Positions 1 to 7,573 of a stretch of DNA of 64,000 bases are shown piece by piece. A program made the position numbers and the translations under genes. This stretch comes from Pseudomonadota bacterium (GTDB lineage: Bacteria > Desulfobacterota > Desulfovibrionia > Desulfovibrionales > Desulfovibrionaceae): contig JAEZYD010000047.1 of the NCBI GenBank assembly GCA_023419375.1, forward strand, positions 186,001-250,000. The letters are read 5' to 3'. Position 1 is the stretch's first letter. Every line of letters begins with the position of its first letter. The notes below the pieces were generated by a model that made no database searches, was not told where the DNA came from, and saw only the letters and a list, made by a program, of their open reading frames with translations.

Positions 1-218
1 AGCTTTGGCACAAGGGCGGCACATCGGGCAATGTACAAAAAGTGCGTTCCCTGCGGCTTGATTGTGACAATGACACCATATTGCTGCTTATTGAGCAGAT
101 CGGCGGGGCCGCCTGTCATACAGGACGGCGCTCCTGCTTTTACAGGGAATTGAAGCAAGGTTCGGTGCGGGAATGCTCCCCGCAGGTTTTTGACCCCAAA
201 AAAGTCTACGGTCGGTAG
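1..218 (+). CDS. hisI: Phosphoribosyl-AMP cyclohydrolase, C-terminal part
   Basis: The reading frame enters from the left edge (first whole codon at base 3) and gives 71 residues up to a TAG at 216-218. It carries the family signature WHKGxTSGN near the start, then the zinc/substrate motifs DCDND and CHTGRRSCF. HisI opens the ring of phosphoribosyl-AMP in the third step of histidine synthesis, in the cytoplasm. The N-terminal part lies outside the window. hisG starts 12 bases after the stop, so the two are probably co-transcribed. There is no sign of the HisE (pyrophosphohydrolase) domain that is fused in enterobacteria: the protein ends soon after the cysteine motif, so HisE should be a separate gene. 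Confidence 0.9.
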   Translation, partial: LWHKGGTSGNVQKVRSLRLDCDNDTILLLIEQIGGAACHTGRRSCFYRELKQGSVRECSPQVFDPKKVYGR

Positions 219-230
219 AAGGAAACTGTC

Positions 231-1124
231 ATGAGCGCGGATACCATGCCCATCATCAAGCTTGGCGTGCCCAAGGGCTCGCTGGAAGAAGCCACCATCA
301 ACCTTTTTGAACGCGCGGGCTGGAAAATCCGCAAACATACGCGCAACTATTTTCCCGACATCAACGACCCGCAGATCACCGCCTCGCTCTGCCGCGTGCA
401 GGAAATCGGCGAATATATCGAAGCTGGCGTGCTGGACGTGGGCATCACCGGCCTCGACTGGCTGACCGAGCGCAACCACGAAGACAAAGTGGTGCGCGTT
501 TCCGACCTTGTCTATTCCAAGACCTCCAACCGCCCCTGCCGCTGGGTGCTGGCCGTGGCGGGCGATTCGCCCTATCAGAAGGCCGCCGACCTCGCGGGCA
601 AGCGCATCGCCACCGAGCTGCAGGGCCTGACGCAGCGCTATTTTGACCGCGAAGGCGTGAAGGTTGACGTATTCTACTCCTGGGGCGCCACCGAAGCCAA
701 GGTTGTGGAAGGCCTGGCCGACGGCATTGTGGAAGTGACCGAAACCGGCACCACCATCCGCGCTCACGGCCTGCGCATTATTGACGAGGTCATGATTTCC
801 TACCCTGTGCTCATTGCCAATAAAAAAGCATGGGAAGACCCCGCCAAACGCGCCAAGATCGAACAGCTTGATCTGCTGCTCCAGGGCGCGCTCAAGGCAG
901 AAAATCTGGTGGCTCTCAAGATGAACGCGCCAGCGGACAACCTGGCCGCCATCCTTGAAATGCTGCCCTCGCTCAATTCGCCCACGGTTTCGCCCCTGCG
1001 CGACACCCACTGGCTCTCGGTGGAATCCGTGGTGCAGATTGATGTGGTGCGCGATCTGATTCCCCGTCTGCGCCTTGCTGGCGCAGAGGGCATCATTGAA
1101 TACGCGCTGAACAAAGTCATTTAG
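231..1124 (+). CDS. hisG: ATP phosphoribosyltransferase, long form
   Basis: A 297-residue protein that catalyses the committed step of histidine synthesis, joining ATP and PRPP. The N-terminal two-thirds is the periplasmic-binding-protein-like catalytic fold (K-G-S-L-E near residue 16, DVGITGLDW near 68, and the PRPP-loop stretch EGLADGIVEVTETGTT near 160-175). The last ~75 residues, ending LRLAGAEGIIEYALNKVI, match the ACT-like regulatory domain of long-form HisG, which works as a hexamer, is inhibited by histidine and needs no HisZ. The start ATG is preceded by AGAAGGAA at suitable spacing. The gene lies 12 bases after hisI and looks like the end of that transcript, since a GC hairpin follows. 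Confidence 0.95.
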   Translation: MSADTMPIIKLGVPKGSLEEATINLFERAGWKIRKHTRNYFPDINDPQITASLCRVQEIGEYIEAGVLDVGITGLDWLTERNHEDKVVRVSDLVYSKTSNRPCRWVLAVAGDSPYQKAADLAGKRIATELQGLTQRYFDREGVKVDVFYSWGATEAKVVEGLADGIVEVTETGTTIRAHGLRIIDEVMISYPVLIANKKAWEDPAKRAKIEQLDLLLQGALKAENLVALKMNAPADNLAAILEMLPSLNSPTVSPLRDTHWLSVESVVQIDVVRDLIPRLRLAGAEGIIEYALNKVI

Positions 1125-1165
1125 CATGAGCCGTCCGCACGGGCGGCAACATAAATAACGGCAAG

Positions 1166-1190
1166 GCGGCCTGCGCAAGCGGGCCGCTTT
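1166..1190 (+). terminator. Possible terminator after hisG
   Basis: GCGGCC (1166-1171) pairs with GGCCGC (1182-1187) around a 10-base loop and is followed by only three T residues. It is a weak candidate, but it is the only hairpin of note between hisG and the next gene. Confidence 0.4.
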
Positions 1191-1264
1191 CTGCCCGCGC
1201 GGCGGGCATTTATTGTTTCCCCGCCCCGCGCCGCCGCGCCACGGGCACGCAACCAGGAGCGCCC

Positions 1265-2038
1265 ATGTCCTCTGATGCCAGCCGTGAACTTCTCGACAGC
1301 CTGCCAGAACTAAAACCTGACGAAACCTTCTGCTTTGACTGCAACCCCGATGTTCCCTGTTTCAACCGTTGCTGCGCAGAGCTGACCCTGCCCCTCACCC
1401 CGTATGACGTGCTGCGCCTGCGCCGCAATCTGGGCCTTGGCAGCGAGGAATTTCTCGGCACCTTTACCACCATGCGTTCCTTTCCCGACACGGGCTTTCC
1501 CCTGCCCATGCTGCGCATGCTTGACGGGCCGGACGAACCCTGCCCCTTTGTGACCCCTGCGGGCTGCTCCGTGTACGAGGACAGGCCCGGCGCGTGCCGC
1601 TACTACCCCCTGGGGCGCGGCACCAAAATGGCGGCGAGCGGTGTTTCGGAACGCTTTTTTGTGGTGCGCGAACCACACTGCCTTGGGTTTGACAAAGGCA
1701 CCGTGCGCACCCCCCATCAGTGGCTGGAAAATGAGGAGCTGAAACCCTTCAACGCTTCCAACGACCGCTATATGCGCCTCATGGCCATGGTACGGGCAAC
1801 GGGTCAACCACTTGAACCCCGATTGGTAACTATGATAGTGCTGTGTCTGTTTCAGATCGACAAGTTCCGCGAGCTTATCACAAACATGCGCGTATTCTCG
1901 CATGTGGACATAAGCGACCAGCGCAAGGCCGCCATCATGGAAGACAGCCAGCACGGCGATGAAGCCGCGCTTGATTTCGGGCTGGACTGGATGGAGCTTG
2001 TCATCTTTGGCCAGAGCCAGGGCCTGGCCAGAAAATAG
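1265..2038 (+). CDS. YkgJ-family cysteine-cluster protein
   Basis: A 257-residue soluble protein. Cysteines cluster in the N-terminal half: C-x2-C near residues 21-24 followed by CFNRCC (about 31-36), then CPF and GC near residues 90-100, and PGACRYYPLG near 110. This is the CxxxCxxCC pattern of the YkgJ/UPF0153 family, thought to bind zinc or an iron-sulfur cluster; its biochemical role is unknown. No membrane segment or signal peptide is visible. The ATG follows CCAGGAGCGCCC, giving a good ribosome site. It stands alone between two terminators, so it is probably monocistronic. The family call is firm; any function would be a guess. Confidence 0.75.
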   Translation: MSSDASRELLDSLPELKPDETFCFDCNPDVPCFNRCCAELTLPLTPYDVLRLRRNLGLGSEEFLGTFTTMRSFPDTGFPLPMLRMLDGPDEPCPFVTPAGCSVYEDRPGACRYYPLGRGTKMAASGVSERFFVVREPHCLGFDKGTVRTPHQWLENEELKPFNASNDRYMRLMAMVRATGQPLEPRLVTMIVLCLFQIDKFRELITNMRVFSHVDISDQRKAAIMEDSQHGDEAALDFGLDWMELVIFGQSQGLARK

Positions 2039-2065
2039 ATTGTTTTGAATTTCACAATCACGGCG

Positions 2066-2104
2066 AAAAAGCGCCCCCTACAGCGATGCGAGGGAGCGCT
2101 TTTT
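2066..2104 (+). terminator. Rho-independent terminator
   Basis: AAAAAGCGCCCCC (2066-2078) pairs with GGGAGCGCTTTTT (2092-2104), with a loop of about 13 bases. The A-rich left arm and T-rich right arm suit termination on both strands. It lies 28 bases after the cysteine-cluster gene. Confidence 0.85.
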
Positions 2105-2418
2105 CATATCTTGCCGAGGTTATTGAGCATTCCAGCATAGCGAAAAACTGGCGAATACCGGGACTATTTTTTGTAAGTTTGCAGACCGAGCAGCCTTGCT
2201 CGTGATAAATTTCTTTTACAAATTCCGGCTAATATGTCAGAGTGACTGGGTACAGGATATTTTGAGCTGGAGATTATTAAAAAACCAAAGAATTCAAGCA
2301 TATCTACTGACAGAACCCAGCTGTGTGTGACGCGACGCACGGCATTGCCTTAGACGGTTTGTTTGTATTGGGGCCACGACCTCGGCCATTGGCCGGAACA
2401 ATCGTATTGGAGGAGAGT
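2105..2418 (+). promoter_or_regulatory. Long leader region of the TauE gene with a nested hairpin
   Basis: This gap of over 300 bases has no credible gene. It contains a nested inverted repeat: TTTGTAA (2170-2176) pairs with TTACAAA (2216-2222), enclosing a perfect CGAGCA-GCCT-TGCTCG hairpin (2187-2202). A second symmetric element, CGGCCATTGGCCG, lies about 20 bases before the ribosome site. I could not identify convincing -35/-10 boxes or a sigma-54 site. The structures may be regulatory (operator or RNA hairpin) but nothing shows which protein or ligand acts here. Confidence 0.35.
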
Positions 2419-3681
2419 ATGAGTTTTGGCAGACAGGTGTATGAGTTTCTGCTGAGCAGCTCCCAGGCTTATGCCAAATGGGATTTGGAAGTCTCCACTT
2501 CCATTCTCAAAAGCAGGAAAAAGCTGCTCATCTTGTTGGCTCTTGCAGTTCCCATTCTGGCGGGCTGCTTTGCCGAAGCCTATGAGTATCACGAAATGCT
2601 GGGCGGCAAGTCCGCCTACGCACCGGCTTTTTACACCAACACCATCTTTTTGGCTTCCATCGCTGTGGGCCTTGCAGCCGGTCTGATCACCGGGTGTATC
2701 GGCGCTGGCGGCGGCTTCATCATCACCCCCGCGCTTATGGCTGCGGGCGTGAAAGGTATTTTGGCGGTGGGCACTGACCTGTTCCACATTTTCGCCAAAG
2801 CCATCATGGGCACCACGGTGCACAAAAAACTGGGCAACGTTTCCACCAAGCTGGCCATCGCCTTTCTTGTAGGCTCCGGCGCGGGAACAGTCATTGGCGG
2901 CGCGATCAACAAAGGGTTGTACAACGCTGACCCGCTGCTTTCCGAACTGTTCATCAGCACCATTTACGCCGTGCTGCTGGGCTTTCTTGGTTTCTATGCC
3001 CTGTTTGACTTTTTGAAGAGCTCCCGCGGCGGCGCCGCAGCGAATCAGGACGCGCACGGCGGCAGCGCCGGTATGACAGGCGTCGCCCTGAAGCTTCAGG
3101 CTCTGGCCGTGCCGCCCATGATTACCTTTGACGAAGACCTCATTCCCGGCGGCCGCCGGATCTCCGGCTGGATCGTTGCTGCGGGCGGCGTTATCGTGGG
3201 CATGCTGGCCGCCATCATGGGCGTGGGCGGCGGCTTCGTCACCTTCCCCATGTTCGTGTACATCTTCGGCGTGTCGTCCATGACCACCGTTGGCACCGAC
3301 ATTCTGCAGATCATCTTTACCGCTGGCTTTGCCTCCATCGGCCAGTACGCCATTTACGGCTACGTGTTCTACACGCTGGCTGTCGGCATGCTGCTCGGTT
3401 CGCTGCTGGGCATCCAGGTGGGCGCTCTGACCACCAAGGTGGTCAAGGGCATCCACATTCGCGGTTTTTACGCCATCTCCATCATTGCCGGTTTCATCAA
3501 CCGTGCGGCCACCCTGCCCAAGAAGCTCGTTGAGCTTGAAGTGCTGAACTGGTCGCCCAGTGTTGTGGGCATTATTGAAGACGTGGGCAACGTGATTTTC
3601 TGGGTTGTTGTTGCCTTCTTCGGCATCTGGGTGTTCAGCAAGTTTTTCTTCAACCTCGGCAAGCTTAGAGGGGAGGCCTGA
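2419..3681 (+). CDS. TauE/SafE-family sulfite/sulfur-compound exporter
   Basis: About 420 residues with a long N-terminal extension and at least eight membrane segments. Two internally repeated motifs mark the TauE/SafE (DUF81) family: GCIGAGGGFIITPALMAAGV...AVGTD (about residues 95-125) and MGVGGGFVTFPMF...TTVGTD (about 268-300). Known members export sulfite, sulfoacetate or related organosulfur anions; in a sulfate reducer, handling of sulfate or sulfite is a natural guess. I placed the start at ATG 2419 because TTGGAGGAGAGT precedes it; a GTG 96 bases upstream is open but lacks a ribosome site. The next gene begins two bases after the stop, so the two are almost certainly co-expressed and probably work together. 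Confidence 0.8.
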   Translation: MSFGRQVYEFLLSSSQAYAKWDLEVSTSILKSRKKLLILLALAVPILAGCFAEAYEYHEMLGGKSAYAPAFYTNTIFLASIAVGLAAGLITGCIGAGGGFIITPALMAAGVKGILAVGTDLFHIFAKAIMGTTVHKKLGNVSTKLAIAFLVGSGAGTVIGGAINKGLYNADPLLSELFISTIYAVLLGFLGFYALFDFLKSSRGGAAANQDAHGGSAGMTGVALKLQALAVPPMITFDEDLIPGGRRISGWIVAAGGVIVGMLAAIMGVGGGFVTFPMFVYIFGVSSMTTVGTDILQIIFTAGFASIGQYAIYGYVFYTLAVGMLLGSLLGIQVGALTTKVVKGIHIRGFYAISIIAGFINRAATLPKKLVELEVLNWSPSVVGIIEDVGNVIFWVVVAFFGIWVFSKFFFNLGKLRGEA

Positions 3682-3683
3682 TC

Positions 3684-4415
3684 ATGCTTATTCATGCCAA
3701 AGCCCCTTTCTTCCGGGGCAGCTTGATGCTCATTTCGTTTCTGGTTCTGTTTGCCGCCCTGCTCATGCCCATCTTGCGTGACGAAAACGGCAAGCATGTA
3801 ACCGGCCTTGAATACGCGGATAACGTCTTCAACGAACTTTCCAAGGGTTCGTCCTACTTTATCCCCGGTGTTCGTGAAAACCTGAAAAAGATTGACGGCA
3901 AGGTAGTGACGGTTACGGTCAAGCTCAAGAAGGCCGCCCTTGCCCCCGTTGCCGCCATGGCCCTGCAAGCTGCGGGCGCCACGGATGTGAGCGCCACCGA
4001 CGGCAAGGTTACCTTTACCGGCGACCTTGGCAAGATTCTCGCCTCCGCCACTGACGATTCCGATGCCCTGTATCACAACGATGCAGACAAGGTTTCGCAG
4101 AAATACGGTGGGGAGAATGCCCTTAAAGTGGCCTCCGCATGGTGGTATCTGCTTTCGCCCAGCATCAAGGAACTGCAAAAGCAGCGCCTGATTGCCGAAT
4201 CGCAGGTGGTGGACCATGTGCTGCGCCGCGCCATTGAGCCGGGCAACAACTTCTACAGCGTGACCGCCGCCAAGGTGTCGGAACACGTTCTGTTGATGGT
4301 CGGCATGCTGGTTTTCTACGTGCTCTATACCTTGTGGTACGGCTTTGCCATCTTCGAACTGTTCGAGGGCATCGGCCTTGCCATGACCAAGTCCAAAGTC
4401 AAAAAAGAAGGCTAA
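3684..4415 (+). CDS. Unknown membrane protein paired with the TauE exporter
   Basis: A 243-residue protein I cannot assign to a named family. It has a hydrophobic N-terminal segment (about residues 12-31, signal anchor or signal peptide), a hydrophilic middle of about 170 residues, probably periplasmic, and a second hydrophobic segment near residues 203-228 rich in Tyr, Phe and Trp, then a short basic tail (KSKVKKEG). The topology suggests a periplasmic domain held between two membrane helices. Its ATG overlaps the ribosome site region of the exporter's end (GGGGAGGCCTGATC), only two bases after the stop. The tight coupling suggests an accessory subunit of the exporter. Function beyond that is unknown. 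Confidence 0.7.
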   Translation: MLIHAKAPFFRGSLMLISFLVLFAALLMPILRDENGKHVTGLEYADNVFNELSKGSSYFIPGVRENLKKIDGKVVTVTVKLKKAALAPVAAMALQAAGATDVSATDGKVTFTGDLGKILASATDDSDALYHNDADKVSQKYGGENALKVASAWWYLLSPSIKELQKQRLIAESQVVDHVLRRAIEPGNNFYSVTAAKVSEHVLLMVGMLVFYVLYTLWYGFAIFELFEGIGLAMTKSKVKKEG

Positions 4416-4501
4416 GGCATAAATCCGGAGACGCACACATCCCCATAGCCCGCGTCTGCTAAAAAATGGGGATATGCCGGCTTTGCCTGGTTGGATGTTG
4501 A

Positions 4502-4535
4502 AGAAGCTCGCCTTCCATATGGAAGGCGAGCTTCT
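4502..4535. repeat. 34-nt perfect palindrome
   Basis: AGAAGCTCGCCTTCC is followed by ATAT and then its exact reverse complement, giving perfect dyad symmetry over 34 bases (15-bp arms, 4-base centre). Its right half is the beginning of the first 82-bp repeat. It could form a hairpin in RNA or a cruciform in DNA. There is no T tract, so it is not a standard terminator. Confidence 0.85.
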
Positions 4536-4593
4536 GAGCGTTGATGCCGTCAACGCGGCCAGCAATCTGGAGCAGGTCGCGGCTTGCCCGCGC
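4512..4593 (+). repeat. 82-bp direct repeat, copy 1
   Basis: Begins CTTCCATATGGAAGGCGAG and ends GGCTTGCCCGCGC. Copy 2 at 4637-4718 has the same length with six mismatches by my count. Read forward, both copies encode the same open phrase (GELLSVD...SNLEQ.AACPR) and several of the differences change the amino acid, so I see no sign of protein selection. It resembles a dispersed intergenic repeat, but I could not search the genome. Confidence 0.85.
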
Positions 4594-4636
4594 CGTCGCG
4601 ACAGATTGATGGACTCTTATTCCCGCTGGCAGCCGT

Positions 4637-4718
4637 CTTCCATATGGAAGGCGAGCTTCTGAGCGTTGACGGCATCAACGCGACCAGCAATCTGGAGCAG
4701 GCTGCGGCTTGCCCGCGC
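4637..4718 (+). repeat. 82-bp direct repeat, copy 2
   Basis: Near-identical partner of 4512-4593, separated from it by 43 unrelated bases. Unlike copy 1, the sequence in front of it does not complete the long palindrome. The rest of the gap to the PilZ gene (4719-4891) is AT-rich and carries a promoter. Confidence 0.85.
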
Positions 4719-4830
4719 TCACCACCAAACACAACATATACAATCTGATACACTTTGCAAAAAGTCTGGTGCAGGTAACAACTTAGGCACAATCGGACTG
4801 TATATTATCCACGCAAATACCACTAACACG

Positions 4831-4859
4831 TTGACATTATAACAGTAGTAATATATTTA
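4831..4859 (+). promoter_or_regulatory. Sigma-70-type promoter of the PilZ gene
   Basis: A perfect TTGACA (4831-4836) is followed after 17 bases by TATTTA (4854-4859) in an AT-rich stretch about 35 bases before the PilZ start. The -10 box is only a partial match. Confidence 0.5.
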
Positions 4860-4891
4860 AATTTCGTTAAAAACCCATTCAAGGCTGTGCC

Positions 4892-5761
4892 ATGAATTCA
4901 GACGCTTCATTCTGCCTCTGGAACTCAAGCTGCCATGAGGCGCTGGCCGATGCACAACACACCGGGGCCAATGTACACCTTGAATGCTGCCTTATCTGGT
5001 GCGGCAAACCCGCCTGCATATCGGTGGAGGGTCTGGTACGCGAAGTCAACGGCAGGGAGGCCCAGCTCCTTGTGCGTTCCATGAGCATGCAGACCCAGAA
5101 CCCCAAGGCTGTAGTAAACCAGGGCAAATTTTACTTCAGCGTCAAGCGGCACGTTGCGCAGGATATGTCGGCGCGCCTTGGCGTTTACGGGAACGCGCAG
5201 ATTCTCGAATCAGCTGTGGGACCCAGTGGCGAAATGCTGTATTTGAGCCTGCGCTTTTCACGCCATGTGACGGTACGGCAGCTGCGCAGCAGCAAACGGA
5301 TACCCTGGCGCGCTGAATACAGCCGCATGTCAAGCGTGCTGCTGGCGCCGGAGCGCCCCGACACCACCAACGATTTACGCATCATGCTTGGGGCGTACCG
5401 TCAGGTGCCCCTGCCAGCCACGCGCATTCTGGATGTTTCAGAAGGCGGGGCATGCGTCTGCATGCCGGAAGAACTGGCGACACCTTCCTTCACCTCCGAT
5501 GCAACCTACCTGTTTTTTCTCCAGCCCAGCGTGGTGCCTGTTACTGCGCCTCCCTACGTTTTTCTTGCCAAGCGGGCAGGTTTGGGCAAGGCCCCTGACG
5601 CACAGGGTATTGCCGTGCGTCTTCGCTTTCAGGAAGAGCTGGACTGGAGCGCCCGCCGCGCCCGACTGCGCTGGCTCAACGTCAAGGGGGGCTCCCCCAG
5701 TTTGCGTCAGTGCCTCACCAAATACACCGATGCGTCAAATGATCAGCAAGAGTCCGCCTAG
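4892..5761 (+). CDS. PilZ-domain protein, probable c-di-GMP receptor
   Basis: A 289-residue soluble protein. The C-terminal half has the two PilZ motifs that bind cyclic di-GMP: RSSKR within QLRSSKRIPWR (about residue 134) and DVSEGG within ILDVSEGGACV (about residue 180). The N-terminal ~120 residues form a second domain of the type found in YcgR-like proteins, where it contacts the flagellar motor. Such proteins typically slow or redirect motility when c-di-GMP rises. It is followed by a sigma-54-driven small gene, and the window also holds flagellar genes and a diguanylate cyclase, which fits a motility role. The start has AAGG at workable spacing. Confidence 0.75.
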   Translation: MNSDASFCLWNSSCHEALADAQHTGANVHLECCLIWCGKPACISVEGLVREVNGREAQLLVRSMSMQTQNPKAVVNQGKFYFSVKRHVAQDMSARLGVYGNAQILESAVGPSGEMLYLSLRFSRHVTVRQLRSSKRIPWRAEYSRMSSVLLAPERPDTTNDLRIMLGAYRQVPLPATRILDVSEGGACVCMPEELATPSFTSDATYLFFLQPSVVPVTAPPYVFLAKRAGLGKAPDAQGIAVRLRFQEELDWSARRARLRWLNVKGGSPSLRQCLTKYTDASNDQQESA

Positions 5762-5836
5762 ACGCAATTACCCGCATTGTTCCAATTTTTACCACGGCCT
5801 CACCTCCCCCTGCGTTTCCACCCAATACGGGTTTTC

Positions 5837-5852
5837 TGGCCCCAAAATTGCA
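5837..5852 (+). promoter_or_regulatory. Sigma-54 promoter
   Basis: TGGCCCCAAAATTGCA matches the -24/-12 consensus TGGCNC-N5-TTGCA exactly, with 10 bases between the invariant GG and GC. It lies about 70 bases before the 82-residue gene at 5924. Transcription from it needs RpoN and an NtrC-type activator. Confidence 0.75.
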
Positions 5853-5923
5853 CCTTTTATGGCAGTATTGCCGCCATGCGGAAAATTTGACCCATGCAGG
5901 TCATCAACATAAAGGATACAGCC

Positions 5924-6172
5924 ATGAAAATTTCCGGACTCAACCCCACTCCGGCCTTTGCCTTCCCTGCCATGGAAAAAGATGAAAACACCGCAGCCAG
6001 CACGCCTACCCGCGATGTTGTCAGCCTGAGCGCCCCCAATTTGCTGGCAGATGACGAGGTGGACGGCGTGCTTGACGACACCATGAGCATGATCTCGCAA
6101 AATCCCATGGACGCGCTTTCCGTTCACAGCGGCCTGAGCGCCAGCCGCGTTGCCGCGTTGCTGAGCCTGTAG
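5924..6172 (+). CDS. Small unknown protein of the sigma-54 regulon
   Basis: An 82-residue protein with no signal peptide or membrane segment and no family I recognise. The first 40 residues are Pro/Ala/Thr-rich and probably disordered; the rest contains acidic and Ser/Leu-rich segments (VDGVLDDTMSMISQNPMDALSVHSGLSASRVAALLSL) that look helical. The start is ATG 5924, with AAAGGATACAGCC in front; an upstream in-frame ATG at 5894 lacks a ribosome site. The sigma-54 promoter just upstream and the PilZ gene before it suggest a motility-related role. No named function is justified. Confidence 0.65.
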   Translation: MKISGLNPTPAFAFPAMEKDENTAASTPTRDVVSLSAPNLLADDEVDGVLDDTMSMISQNPMDALSVHSGLSASRVAALLSL

Positions 6173-6298
6173 GCTGGCTGATTCTCCGCGGCATGGTTTG
6201 ACACTATCGCCGCCTTGGGGGTATCACTTTCCGTCTGCGTCGGCGCATATTTTTTTGGTCCGGCGTTTTTTACCGAAGCCAGCACAGAGGTACGGGTG

Positions 6299-7495
6299 AT
6301 GACGGATATTGACCGCCAAATGGCCACCATCAAGCGCGGCATGGCCGAGCTGATTGACGAGAACGAACTGCGCAAAAAGATTGCGCGCGGCAAGCCGCTG
6401 CGCATCAAGGTGGGCTTTGACCCCACCGCTCCTGACCTGCACCTCGGGCATACGGTTGTTATGCACAAGATGCGGCATTTTCAGGAACTGGGGCACCATG
6501 TTATCTTTCTTATCGGCGACTTTACGGGCCGCATAGGCGACCCTTCCGGTCGCTCGGAAACCCGCCCCCCCCTCACTGAGGAGCAGGTTCTCGCCAACGC
6601 GGAAACCTACAAAAAGCAGGTTTTCAAGATTCTTGATCCGCAGAAGACCGAGGTTGCCTTCAACTCGGCCTGGCTGGGCAAGATGGACGCCACGGGCTTT
6701 ATCAAGCTGGCGTCCAGCTATACTGTTGCCCGCATGATGGAGCGCGATGATTTTGAAAAGCGTTTTCGCGAGCAGCGCCCCATATCAATCCACGAATTTC
6801 TGTATCCGCTGTGTCAGGGTTATGACTCTGTCGCCCTCAAGAGCGATGTGGAAATGGGCGGCACAGACCAGAAGTTCAACCTGCTGGTTGGCCGCACCCT
6901 CCAGGCGCACTACGGCATAGAAAGCCAGTGCATCCTGACCCTGCCCCTGCTCGAGGGCACCGATGGCGTGCGCAAGATGTCGAAATCTTACGGCAACTAC
7001 ATTGGTATTGACGAAGCCCCTTCCCAGATTTTCGGCAAGGTCATGGCCATCTCTGATGAGCTCATGTGGCGCTACTATGAGCTGCTCTCGGCCAAAAGCC
7101 TTGAAGACATTGCAGCCCTCAAGGCTTCTGTGGCCAGCGGCGAGCTGCACCCCAAGGCCGCCAAGGAAAATCTTGCCCACGAGATGGTGGCCCGTTATCA
7201 CAGCGAAAAAGATGCCGATGAGGCAAAGCAGGGCTTTAATGCCGTTTTTGCTGGCGGCGGCGTGCCGGACGACATGCCCGAGCACCAGTGCGCCTGCGGT
7301 GAAGACAGCACTCCTCCGGTATTTCTTGAGGCCGCAGGCCTTGTTAAAAGCCGGGGCGAAGCCAAACGCCTGATGAAAGAAGGCGCGCTCTCCATTGACG
7401 GAGAACGTTGCGAAGACGCCATCACCCCGCTTGCAGCCGGGGAATATGTGGTCAAGCTCGGCAAAAAGCGCTTTCTCAAGCTGATCGTGCGCTAA
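6299..7495 (+). CDS. tyrS: Tyrosyl-tRNA synthetase
   Basis: A 398-residue class I aminoacyl-tRNA synthetase that charges tRNA-Tyr. The HIGH-type motif is HLGHT (about residue 49) and the KMSKS loop is intact in GVRKMSKSYGN (about residue 227). The region FLYPLCQGYDS lies in the tyrosine pocket. The last ~65 residues (FLEAAGLVKSRGEAKRLMKEGALSIDG...) are an S4 RNA-binding domain. I placed the start at ATG 6299, eight bases after AGAGG; the frame is open for 28 more codons upstream, but that stretch is hydrophobic and unlike the family. No T-box-like leader is visible. A strong terminator follows. Confidence 0.95.
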   Translation: MTDIDRQMATIKRGMAELIDENELRKKIARGKPLRIKVGFDPTAPDLHLGHTVVMHKMRHFQELGHHVIFLIGDFTGRIGDPSGRSETRPPLTEEQVLANAETYKKQVFKILDPQKTEVAFNSAWLGKMDATGFIKLASSYTVARMMERDDFEKRFREQRPISIHEFLYPLCQGYDSVALKSDVEMGGTDQKFNLLVGRTLQAHYGIESQCILTLPLLEGTDGVRKMSKSYGNYIGIDEAPSQIFGKVMAISDELMWRYYELLSAKSLEDIAALKASVASGELHPKAAKENLAHEMVARYHSEKDADEAKQGFNAVFAGGGVPDDMPEHQCACGEDSTPPVFLEAAGLVKSRGEAKRLMKEGALSIDGERCEDAITPLAAGEYVVKLGKKRFLKLIVR

Positions 7496-7522
7496 GACGC
7501 AATCAGACTGAATACTTGAAGA

Positions 7523-7573
7523 AACGCCCTTGTGCAGCAGGTGCAGACCTGCCGCGCAAGGGCGTTATTTTTA
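7523..7573. terminator. Terminator between tyrS and the diguanylate cyclase
   Basis: AACGCCCTTG (7523-7532) pairs perfectly with CAAGGGCGTT (7557-7566), followed on the plus strand by ATTTTTAT. It sits between two convergent genes and overlaps the end of the minus-strand gene; the minus-strand side has only TTTCTT, so it is mainly a plus-strand terminator. Confidence 0.85.

Noticed and set aside
2323..2418. Upstream GTG start that would add 32 residues to the TauE-type exporter
   Set aside because: No ribosome site precedes the GTG, while ATG 2419 has a strong GGAGGAG; the added residues are not hydrophobic or family-like.
2350..3456. Long open frame on the minus strand, antisense to the exporter
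   Set aside because: It is His/Gln/Gly-rich without motifs and mirrors the codon bias of the plus-strand gene, a common artefact in GC-rich DNA.
4474..4792. Short open frames spanning the 82-bp repeats
   Set aside because: They have no ribosome site and differ between copies at amino-acid-changing positions, so the region is better seen as a repeat.
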